From a virus: a DNA stretch of 22,334 nucleotides. The notes below the pieces were generated by a model. The model saw only the letters and a list, made by a program, of their open reading frames with translations. It was not told the origin of the DNA and searched no databases. The position numbers were made by a program, and so were the translations under genes. Every line of letters starts with the position of its first letter. Within the stretch, counting starts at the first letter, position 1. Shown here piece after piece: positions 4,817 to 12,596 of this stretch. Where the stretch lies: the IMG/VR virus record IMGVR_UViG_3300042291_000846, positions 1-22,334 of that record, one strand, 5' to 3'.

Positions 4817-6691
4817 ATGGACCAGTATCAAGAGTACATCGCCGCCAGCCGTTACGCCCGCTACCAAGACGACAAGGGCCGTCGTGAGTCATGGGACGAA
4901 ACCACACAGCGTTTTGTAGATTATATTTTTAGTCGTACCCCAGCAATCACCGCAAATGGCGCGTTGAAAGACGAGCTGTTCTCCGCAATTAAAAACTTAG
5001 AACTTATGCCTTCCATGCGCGCCATGATGACGGCAGGAAAGAGTGCCGATCGTGACAATACTTGCGTCTATAATTGCTCGTATCTCCCAGTGGATGACCC
5101 CAAGTCCTTTGACGAGGCCATGTTCATCCTGCTCTGCGGTACTGGCGTTGGATTCTCGGTTGAATCCAAGTACATTAACCAACTGCCCGAGGTGCCAGAA
5201 AAGCTGTTTGATTCAGAGCACACGATCTCGGTACACGACTCCAAAGAAGGCTGGGCCAAGTCACTACGTCTACTCCTCGCAAACCTCTGGGCCGGAGAGA
5301 TCCCAAAGTGGGACGTCTCCAACGTCAGACCTGCCGGAGCACGACTCAAAACATTTGGTGGACGAGCTTCCGGGCCGCAACCACTGATTGACTTGTTTGA
5401 GTTTACTGTGGCGGTATTTAAACACGCTAAGGGCCGTAAGCTGCATTCGTTAGAGTGCCACGACCTGATGTGTAAAATTGGTGAGGTGGTAGTGGTTGGC
5501 GGTGTTCGTCGATCAGCTATGATTTCACTTTCCGACCTTGATGATGAAAGGATTCGACATGCCAAAGCTGGCCCATGGTGGGATACTGCACCTCACCGTG
5601 CGCTCGCCAACAATAGCGCGGTTTATAATGAGACACCTACCGTTGGAAAGTTTATGGAAGAGTGGCTATCTCTATACAATTCACACAGTGGGGAACGAGG
5701 GATATTCAACCGTGAGGCTGCGCGTAAGACGGTGGAGAAGTACGGGCACCGTGATCCTAACTTTGAATTCGGAACTAACCCCTGCTCAGAAATTGTTCTT
5801 CGGCCGTACCAATTTTGTAACCTTAGCGAGGTAGTAGTACGACATGATGACACCAAAGAAACCTTACTGCGCAAAGTGCGGCTTGCCACCATCCTTGGTA
5901 CAATCCAAAGTACCTTCACAAAGTTCCCTTACCTGCGAAAAGTGTGGCAACGCAATACCGAGGAAGAACGTCTACTCGGAGTCTCCCTCACAGGAATCTA
6001 CGACAACAAACTCTTGTGTACACAAGGAGAGGAATTAAATGTTTTACTGGACGAACTTAGAGAGTGCGCTCGAGCAACAAATACAGAATGGGCAGCAGCT
6101 CTCGGAATCCCTGTCAGCGCTTCTATCACATGCGTCAAGCCAAGTGGAACAGTATCCCAGCTTGTTGATTCGGCGAGCGGCATCCACCCTCGCCATGCTA
6201 AATTCTATATCCGAAGAGTGCGAGGAGATAAAAAAGATCCTCTCACCCAGTTCCTTGTTGGACAAGGAGTTCCAGCTGAAGACTGCGTTTACAAGCCAAC
6301 CCAGACTACCGTCTTCAGTTTTGCACAGAGAGCACCTGACGGACTTACTCGAGACGACGTCACCCCAATCGCCCACCTCGAGCTCTGGCTCACCTACCAG
6401 CGACACTGGTGCGAGCACAAGCCAAGCGTTACTATCTCAGTTGCGGAAAAAGACTGGCCAAGCGTCGGAGCGTGGACATGGGAACACTTTGGAGAGATCA
6501 GCGGAGTTAGCTATCTCCCGTACGACGGCGGAACATATCGCCAAGCTCCGTACGAAGAGTGTACGGAAGAAGAGTACAACAAGCTCAAAGCCAGCATCCC
6601 AGTCGTCGACTGGAGCCAGCTCAGAGAAAACACCGACAACGTAGAGGGCGCGCAGATGTTAGCCTGTAGTGCAGGAAGTTGCGAGATATAA
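4817..6691 (+). CDS. nrdJ: Class II (adenosylcobalamin-dependent) ribonucleoside-triphosphate reductase, monomeric
   Basis: The 624-residue protein makes deoxynucleotides from ribonucleotides using a B12-generated thiyl radical. Signatures in order: DNTCVYNC (the first redox cysteine, probably C87), LLCGTGVGFSVES (101-116), TNPCSEI with the radical cysteine C323 flanked by N321 and E325, and CNLSEV with C334. C323 and C334 are eleven residues apart, as C408 and C419 in the Lactobacillus leichmannii enzyme. Then come KPSGTVSQLVDSASGIHPRH (441-460) and the C-terminal ACSAGSCEI, whose C617 and C622 have the five-residue spacing of the reducing pair. At 624 residues it is shorter than the 739 of that enzyme, so part of the regulatory region may be reduced. 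The ribosome binding site is weak (AGAG). No B12 riboswitch is visible upstream. Confidence 0.93.
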   Translation: MDQYQEYIAASRYARYQDDKGRRESWDETTQRFVDYIFSRTPAITANGALKDELFSAIKNLELMPSMRAMMTAGKSADRDNTCVYNCSYLPVDDPKSFDEAMFILLCGTGVGFSVESKYINQLPEVPEKLFDSEHTISVHDSKEGWAKSLRLLLANLWAGEIPKWDVSNVRPAGARLKTFGGRASGPQPLIDLFEFTVAVFKHAKGRKLHSLECHDLMCKIGEVVVVGGVRRSAMISLSDLDDERIRHAKAGPWWDTAPHRALANNSAVYNETPTVGKFMEEWLSLYNSHSGERGIFNREAARKTVEKYGHRDPNFEFGTNPCSEIVLRPYQFCNLSEVVVRHDDTKETLLRKVRLATILGTIQSTFTKFPYLRKVWQRNTEEERLLGVSLTGIYDNKLLCTQGEELNVLLDELRECARATNTEWAAALGIPVSASITCVKPSGTVSQLVDSASGIHPRHAKFYIRRVRGDKKDPLTQFLVGQGVPAEDCVYKPTQTTVFSFAQRAPDGLTRDDVTPIAHLELWLTYQRHWCEHKPSVTISVAEKDWPSVGAWTWEHFGEISGVSYLPYDGGTYRQAPYEECTEEEYNKLKASIPVVDWSQLRENTDNVEGAQMLACSAGSCEI

Positions 6692-6714
6692 AATATTTCA
6701 CATGGTGGTGAGTT

Positions 6715-6738
6715 GGGGCCCTTCGGGGCCCCTTTTTT
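6715..6738 (+). terminator. Rho-independent terminator after the reductase gene
   Basis: A perfect 7-bp stem GGGGCCC/GGGCCCC (6715-6721/6726-6732) with a TTCG tetraloop is followed by TTTTTT (6733-6738). Promoter-like motif 4 begins on the next base. Confidence 0.92.
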
Positions 6739-6749
6739 GCGTATTAGTA
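6739..6749 (+). promoter_or_regulatory. Conserved promoter-like motif, copy 4 (GCGTATTAGTA)
   Basis: An exact copy of the 11-bp motif, directly abutting the terminator T-run and 36 bases before the polymerase ATG. It is followed by TTTGTACAGA and then by a small perfect hairpin, ACAGA-TACG-TCTGT (6755-6768), that could cap the 5' end of the polymerase mRNA. The ribosome binding site AAGGAG is at 6775-6780. Confidence 0.7.
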
Positions 6750-6785
6750 TTTGTACAGATACGTCTGTTTGCCTAAGGAGCCTAT

Positions 6786-8696
6786 ATGATTTACAGCATT
6801 GACTTTGAGACACGTAGCCACATTGACCTAACTGAGCGTGGCCTTGACATCTACGCCAACGACCCCAGCACAGACGTGTTATGTATTGCGTACGGAATAT
6901 ATCCTGACAGGATACGTTTGGTGGACTCCAGTATAATTGACAAAAACTTTCCTTTGCTAGACCACGTCAAGAACGGCGGCAAAATACAAGCGTGGAACGC
7001 CATGTTTGAGTACGCTATCTGGAACTGTGTCTGCGTGCCAAAGTACGGCTGGCCACCTCTAAGGCTGGAGCAGTGCATTGACACCATGGCCATAGCCGCG
7101 GCTAACAACGTGCCACAGTCACTCGGCGACGCAGCCACCTTCATGGACGCCAGCCAGCAGAAAGACACCCGCGGCAGGTACTTGATCCAGAAGCTGTGCA
7201 AGCCCCACAAGGGCGCCTTTAACGAGGACGCTGAGTTGATGCGTGAGTTGTTTGATTACTGCGCACAGGACGTACGCACAGAGATGGCCATAGGAAGCGT
7301 TTTAAGGCCCCTTAGCGACGTCGAACAGGAAGTCTGGACCCTTACCCAGCGGATCAATTTAAAGGGCGTACCGGTCGATCCTGACGAGCTTGTAAACGCC
7401 TGCACGGCGGTCTGTGACGCCCAGAGAAACATTGACCAAGAGTGCCTGTGGCTGACCGGCTACAAGCCCTCAGAGCGGGCCAAGCTGCTGGATTGGATGA
7501 AGACCTTTGACGTCGAGATACCCGACCTGACCGCAGAGACCGTATCAAAATTACTGCAGTGCAACATACCAGCCAACCTAAAGCGTGCGCTGGAGCTGAG
7601 ACAAGAAGGAAGCCAAACTAGCGTGGCTAAGTACGCTAAGATGATGGAGATACAACGTGAAGGACGAATTCGGAATACACTGGTATATCATGGCGCTAGT
7701 ACCGGCCGCTGGGCGAGCCGTGGTGGCCTTAACCTGCAGAATATTGCTCGCCCCACAATACAAGATGGAGAGATTGAACGAGCTATACCAAGAGTCTTTG
7801 ATGGAGGACTGGGATCAATGTCCGAGCTCTCGTCGCTCGTACGTAGCGCCATCAAGGCTCCCCTTGGAAAAACCTTCGTTGACGTGGATTTTAGCTCAAT
7901 TGAAAACCGAGTTGGGGTTTGGCTCGCAGGACAAAGAGACAAAGTCGAGCTCTTCAGAAAGGGACTAGATGAGTACAAAGTTTTCGCTGCGGAAAGCCTT
8001 TACCACGTGCCTTACGAAGCTGTCACGAAGGATCAGAGACAGATTAGCAAATCAGCAGTCCTCGGCGCAATGTTTGGTCAGGGAGCGAAAGGGCTGGTTA
8101 AGTACGCTGAAGGAATGGGGGTCAAGCTAAGTGAGAGGGAGGCTAAGAACGCGGTAGATAATTACCGCAGCTCGTACGCTAAGGTGAAGAACCTATGGGC
8201 GCTGTGCGAGACCGCTGCGATTGATGCGGTGCAGAACCCTGGAGTTGGGTACGCCGCGGGGAGTAAGATCAAGATGAAGTGCGCCAAGGAGGCGCTGTGG
8301 ATGCAGCTGCCGTCAGGTCGTCTGATCTGCTGGCAGCGGCCACAGCTCGAGCTGCTCACCACACCATGGGGCAGCGAGAAGCTCGGCGTCACTGTCCATA
8401 GCCAAAGTACTTACACTCGCCAGTGGACAAGGAACCCGCTCATCGGGAGTTCCATTTTTCAGTCTGCTGTACAGGGAACGGCACGTGACTTTCTGGCAGA
8501 TGCGACACTCAATATTACCAAAGCGGGGTATGAGGTCATCAACTTGATCCATGACGAGGTGCTACTCCTAACAGATGAGGATGGTAGTGATGCGGCGCTG
8601 GCCGATGTGCTCAAGATTATGACCACACCACCAACATGGGCGTCTGACTTCCCTCTAGCGGCGGAGGGCTGGGTCAGCAAGCGCTACAAGAAGTAA
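6786..8696 (+). CDS. polA: Family A DNA polymerase with 3'-5' exonuclease domain
   Basis: The 636-residue protein is a phage-type DNA polymerase I without the 5' nuclease. The N-terminal proofreading domain has SIDFETR (D6, E8), NAMFEYAIW (E75 at the usual second-motif acid) and YCAQDVRTE (D162). The polymerase domain has the TGRWAS motif (306-311), motif A VDVDFSSIENR (D368), motif B RQISKSAVLGAMFG (418-431) and motif C LIHDEV (H589, D590). Aligning motif B with E. coli Pol I places Leu426 at position 762 and Phe430 at position 766 (normally Phe and Tyr). AAGGAG six bases upstream fixes the start. It replicates the phage genome. Its stop touches the stop of the converging minus-strand gene with no gap. 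Confidence 0.93.
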   Translation: MIYSIDFETRSHIDLTERGLDIYANDPSTDVLCIAYGIYPDRIRLVDSSIIDKNFPLLDHVKNGGKIQAWNAMFEYAIWNCVCVPKYGWPPLRLEQCIDTMAIAAANNVPQSLGDAATFMDASQQKDTRGRYLIQKLCKPHKGAFNEDAELMRELFDYCAQDVRTEMAIGSVLRPLSDVEQEVWTLTQRINLKGVPVDPDELVNACTAVCDAQRNIDQECLWLTGYKPSERAKLLDWMKTFDVEIPDLTAETVSKLLQCNIPANLKRALELRQEGSQTSVAKYAKMMEIQREGRIRNTLVYHGASTGRWASRGGLNLQNIARPTIQDGEIERAIPRVFDGGLGSMSELSSLVRSAIKAPLGKTFVDVDFSSIENRVGVWLAGQRDKVELFRKGLDEYKVFAAESLYHVPYEAVTKDQRQISKSAVLGAMFGQGAKGLVKYAEGMGVKLSEREAKNAVDNYRSSYAKVKNLWALCETAAIDAVQNPGVGYAAGSKIKMKCAKEALWMQLPSGRLICWQRPQLELLTTPWGSEKLGVTVHSQSTYTRQWTRNPLIGSSIFQSAVQGTARDFLADATLNITKAGYEVINLIHDEVLLLTDEDGSDAALADVLKIMTTPPTWASDFPLAAEGWVSKRYKK

Positions 8697-11600
8697 TTAC
8701 TTTTTAGGCACAGAGTAGTACCGGTCACCCTTTTTCACAATCTCAGATCCGCGTTCGTTTTCAGCGACTTTTGCTTTGTGAAATGTTGGGTGACTTTTTC
8801 CTTTAAGGACAACGTAGCTGTCAGATGGTAAGTCATGTAACTGCTGCTCATCGTCGGATACAGGCGCTACAGATCCCCAGTGACCTTGATTGTCACCAAG
8901 CCCAGTTGGGCCCATACCATAAGCTAAAGCTGTCTGGTAATCATAATCAGAACCTTGTGGGTCAAATACAGAACCACCAGCAGCGTATTGCTTACCGAGG
9001 AAGTCGGATAGGTTTAGTCGTGGATCGTCCCAGCTCGTTGTCTCTAAGCCTTTTTTAGGTGCTAGGATCAACGGGCCAGACTGAAGTTTTTCTTCAGCAG
9101 AGAAGACAGGCATGCCGGTAGACTTGTCGTAGAACTGGGAGTGCTTGCGTGGATCCATGCCGATCTGAGTATAGCGTGGGTCCTTCATCATCTCTTCCAT
9201 CATGCGACGAACCTCGTCGTCTGGTGTGCCTTGATGAATACCCTTAATCTGGGCCTTTGGGGTTTTCTCCGTTCCCATTACAGCGCCCATTGGTGTAAGT
9301 GCCTGTGGTTTGGTGCCGAGGCCTACACGCACAAACGTATCTGGTGATGAATAAAACTCAACATCTTTTAAGTGACCGGTTCTGCCGTAACTAATTGCTT
9401 TACCAGTAGCAGCATCATGTGTTGTGTCAACGTAGACACCTTGCCGGGTATACGCTGGAATATCTAAACGATTACCGACTCTCATACCTGTAGGCACTGG
9501 CGCCAGTGCCTTAGCTTGTTTGTCTGATGTTAGCGCGTTTCTGATCTGTTCGTCAGTGTAGTTAGGTGGCAGTTCATTCCACTGGCGGATTGGCAAGAAC
9601 TGATTTGCAATACGAATGCGCTCTTCTTGGCTGATGTTGCCCTTGAGGTACTCCTCTAATGCCTGCGCCACTTTAGGGTCTTGGCCGTGCGGGTGGCGGG
9701 CGAGTTTAGCTATTTGGTCTAAACCGCTTTGTAGCACGCGCTTACCAGCTTGGAAGTGCTGCACAGGACCACCCTCGGCCTTCATAAAGTCAGGGTCGGC
9801 TGCGTCTTCGGGGTTGAACTTAGCGAACTTGCCACGGATATTAGTTGGATCGAATACTCCAACGTTTTTAAATCCGCTTTCTCGCACTTCAAAGGATTTA
9901 TGTCCTGTATTTTTTAGGTGGTCTAAAAAATCAGTTCCCTCCATTGTAGTCCAATTGCTGTGCGGATCTGATATGTTAGTTAAAAATTTTGCAGCCGCTT
10001 TTTTATTGGGGTTTTCTCCAGATAAATATTTTTGCTTTACAAAATCTGCCAACACCGCCTGACCTTCTTTTGTTTTTGGATCAAAATGGTTTGACATATT
10101 GATATTTACCGGATATACAGTAGACCCCGGAGCAAACGGATGTACCACAGTATTGGTTGCCTCATCAAAAGTGTCCGGCAAAATCGAATTTGAAAAATTT
10201 GGATTTCTTGCAGCAAAAGTAACTCCCGGGGTCACTTTTTCAGGACCCTTTGGAGATTTCAAAGAATCAAACGCTGTAATGTCATTTGCTGGACTGGCGT
10301 GGTAGAAGCCCGGCGTGAACTTGGCCTTATAGGCCGCCTGAGCTTCGTCCGACATCTTTTTTATAGCACTCAGCACCTTACCGCCGGGAGCAAAACCTTC
10401 AGCTTGGGCGCGACGCCACATCTGTTCGGTGATAGGTTGATTAATTGTGTTACGCATTAAGTCCATTGCAGTAATGTCGCGACCAATTCCTCGAGACGCT
10501 AGATTTGCTTTGATTCTGGCAATTTCGTCTGGGTATCCAACTTCTTTAGGAACGTACCCAAAGTGGCCGCTCTTAAGTTCGCCAAAGTTAGCGTAGTCAA
10601 ATGCGTTGTGTAGGTCTGGTCTGTACTCTGGTGGCTTAGAGCCAACGGTAAACAAACGACTACCAATAGAATGCGTAGGAGCGCCGATTAAAGACTCTTC
10701 GGTGTTACGCATCAATATGTCTTCGTACGGAATAATTTTACCGGTGCCGCGGGGAAGCCCTTGACTTACACCCTTGCCGCCCATGATGTCTGCTAAGTGA
10801 CCGCGTTGGTGAAAGCCTGTAGCCATCTCGTTAAACGCGTCGCGGTCACGAATGTCAAACTGGGTTGGGAAGGTTTGAATGTTTTCTTTACCGTGTCTTA
10901 ATGTTGGCAGCCTTGCTTGAATCTTCGCCTGCAATTCAGGCGTCATCTTGCCTTCTTTAATTGCCTTAAAGTACTCGTCAGCAATCTCACCAAACACGGA
11001 GCGATTTGTTTTTAACTGAGTTGGGGATCCAAGCAAACCGGTAACCAAGGTCTTGTTATCTTTACCCATGTTGTATAGTTTGCTTGCTGCACCAAGGCTA
11101 TCGTTAGCAAAAATCCAACCAGACTCTTTGTGGGGTTGACTAATTTCTTGTAAGTAAGGCGCCTCTGGACCAGCCATTCTACCCGCAGCCAAGTCTAACT
11201 TAGTCTTGTCTACGATAGTTGGGTGTAAAGAGTGTGTGCCAATGAACGGTTCAATGGCCTCACTAAACTTTTGTGGCTTTGAGGCGAACGACTTTTTTGC
11301 TAAGTTTGCACCAGCTTTAAGTACTTCTTTACCGGCGCTAAACTTTGGAATGTTACGCACTTTTTGCGATTCTTGTTCTTGCAAAAACTTAGGCGCGTTA
11401 ACACCAACCCTAGTGCGCATAAACTCTTCTTGCTCAAATTGTTTTTGTGCGCGTTGGCGAGCAGCCGCTTCGGCAGCTTTTTGTTTTTCCCAATCTACTC
11501 TAGTAGAGCCAGCACCGGCCTCGCTGGGAACCATAAAGCTCATGGCGGCTGTAAGAGGGTTAAGCGGTGCCATGGCTAAGGCCAAGGCCGCGGCGTCCTC

Positions 11601-12596
11601 TATCGCTGGTGCGTACGCGCCCTTACCGGCGTTCTTAGCCATACTTGCCGCTGAGGGGGCAATAGTTAACGGGGTGTTGATGGCTGTCTGTGTAAGAGCG
11701 TTAGTGAGACCACCACCAGCCAGATGAACTAAACCGCCTTTAGCTTTTTGCTCGCCTGTCAGTTCATTGACGCCTTGAACTGTTCGAGTAACGCCAGAGC
11801 CAAGACCCAGTAGTGTGCCAAGGGCTTTACCTTTTGGCGTCCTTGCTAGTCCGTGCAGAATGTTACCAACACTAATTCCAGTGTCGGCCGCGGCGGTGCC
11901 GTAGTTGCCTTGTGCAATTTGTTGCGGAATATCTGCAAGGGCCGCGCCAGTGATTGCTCCCCGAGTTCCGCCCTTGACAATACTAAACGGACTCATAGGT
12001 TGAGGATCACCAGCAACTCCTTGTAGCAGGCTCTTGCCGGCTTGTGTTGCTTGTGAAGCCATGGTGCGTGGAGCTGGAGCTGCTGGTTTAGCGTTACGAT
12101 CCGGAGGCAGCATAATGCCACTCTCAGTAATACGACCGCCCGCCAGTTCACCACCGCGACCAACCGTAGCGGCCATGCGCTGCGCGGTGTCTAGGCTGCC
12201 CTTGTTCATCTGTGCGTTTGGAACGTCAACACCAGTCAACGACTTTGTCCAGTTTTCACCGCCTTGACCAAGTTGACCAGACAGCGAAGACGGAGCAGGT
12301 GCGCTCATCTTTGGAGGCGCTTTAACTTCTTGAGGGGTAATGATGTTGTGAACCGCGCCGCGCACTGGGTTAACCACAGCGCCGGCCAATGCGCCCGCGC
12401 CTGCGGCTATCATTGGGTTGCGAAGGTCTGTGCCGGCCTGAGAAGACTCTGTAGCAGTCTGATCTAATGTGGCCTTTTGAGCTTGAAGACTACGAACGTG
12501 GTCTGCCAGTGCCTGAGCGCCTGCCGTATCTTTAGCCTCGTGCGCAGCCAAAAAAGCGGCTTGTGCCTCTTCAATCTGATCTTCTAACAGTGCCAT
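8697..12596 (-). CDS. Large polyvalent virion protein with ADP-ribosyltransferase-like domain, 1299 aa
   Basis: The 1299-residue protein has a modular structure. Residues 1-60 look like a coiled coil. Residues 62-80 and about 315-355 are Gly/Ala-rich hydrophobic stretches. About 450-700 resembles the polyvalent-protein module of phages (FDIRDRDAFNEMATGFHQRG, later SIGSRLFTVGSKPPEYRPDL). About 762-927 resembles the ADP-ribosyltransferase domain of polyvalent proteins (GFYHASPANDITAFD, VTFAARNP, a SFEVRE motif and a VFDPTNIRGKFAKFNP end). About 1037-1182 is another recurrent polyvalent module (LDIPAYTRQGVYVDTTHD; QIGMDPRKHSQFYDKSTGMP). A-x-G-G-x-V motifs separate the modules. These proteins are thought to be packaged and ejected into the host. 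The start overlaps the previous stop (TAATG). Confidence 0.75.
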   Translation of the reverse strand: MALLEDQIEEAQAAFLAAHEAKDTAGAQALADHVRSLQAQKATLDQTATESSQAGTDLRNPMIAAGAGALAGAVVNPVRGAVHNIITPQEVKAPPKMSAPAPSSLSGQLGQGGENWTKSLTGVDVPNAQMNKGSLDTAQRMAATVGRGGELAGGRITESGIMLPPDRNAKPAAPAPRTMASQATQAGKSLLQGVAGDPQPMSPFSIVKGGTRGAITGAALADIPQQIAQGNYGTAAADTGISVGNILHGLARTPKGKALGTLLGLGSGVTRTVQGVNELTGEQKAKGGLVHLAGGGLTNALTQTAINTPLTIAPSAASMAKNAGKGAYAPAIEDAAALALAMAPLNPLTAAMSFMVPSEAGAGSTRVDWEKQKAAEAAARQRAQKQFEQEEFMRTRVGVNAPKFLQEQESQKVRNIPKFSAGKEVLKAGANLAKKSFASKPQKFSEAIEPFIGTHSLHPTIVDKTKLDLAAGRMAGPEAPYLQEISQPHKESGWIFANDSLGAASKLYNMGKDNKTLVTGLLGSPTQLKTNRSVFGEIADEYFKAIKEGKMTPELQAKIQARLPTLRHGKENIQTFPTQFDIRDRDAFNEMATGFHQRGHLADIMGGKGVSQGLPRGTGKIIPYEDILMRNTEESLIGAPTHSIGSRLFTVGSKPPEYRPDLHNAFDYANFGELKSGHFGYVPKEVGYPDEIARIKANLASRGIGRDITAMDLMRNTINQPITEQMWRRAQAEGFAPGGKVLSAIKKMSDEAQAAYKAKFTPGFYHASPANDITAFDSLKSPKGPEKVTPGVTFAARNPNFSNSILPDTFDEATNTVVHPFAPGSTVYPVNINMSNHFDPKTKEGQAVLADFVKQKYLSGENPNKKAAAKFLTNISDPHSNWTTMEGTDFLDHLKNTGHKSFEVRESGFKNVGVFDPTNIRGKFAKFNPEDAADPDFMKAEGGPVQHFQAGKRVLQSGLDQIAKLARHPHGQDPKVAQALEEYLKGNISQEERIRIANQFLPIRQWNELPPNYTDEQIRNALTSDKQAKALAPVPTGMRVGNRLDIPAYTRQGVYVDTTHDAATGKAISYGRTGHLKDVEFYSSPDTFVRVGLGTKPQALTPMGAVMGTEKTPKAQIKGIHQGTPDDEVRRMMEEMMKDPRYTQIGMDPRKHSQFYDKSTGMPVFSAEEKLQSGPLILAPKKGLETTSWDDPRLNLSDFLGKQYAAGGSVFDPQGSDYDYQTALAYGMGPTGLGDNQGHWGSVAPVSDDEQQLHDLPSDSYVVLKGKSHPTFHKAKVAENERGSEIVKKGDRYYSVPKK
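9807..10319 (-). other. ADP-ribosyltransferase-like domain inside the 1299-aa protein
   Basis: Residues about 760-930 begin with F-T-P-G-F-Y-H-A-S, placing H766 at the NAD-binding histidine of H-Y-E type transferases. T793-N800 (TFAARNPN) would be the second motif, and E903 or E906 in SFEVRESG the catalytic glutamate. The end, NVGVFDPTNIRGKF, is the characteristic closing motif of ART domains in polyvalent proteins. The residue roles are assigned by pattern only, without an alignment. Confidence 0.6.

Noticed and set aside
6039-6644. A 201-aa second frame within the reductase gene
   Set aside because: The reductase frame contains catalytic motifs throughout; the alternative is Ser/Thr/Leu-rich shadow sequence without a ribosome binding site.
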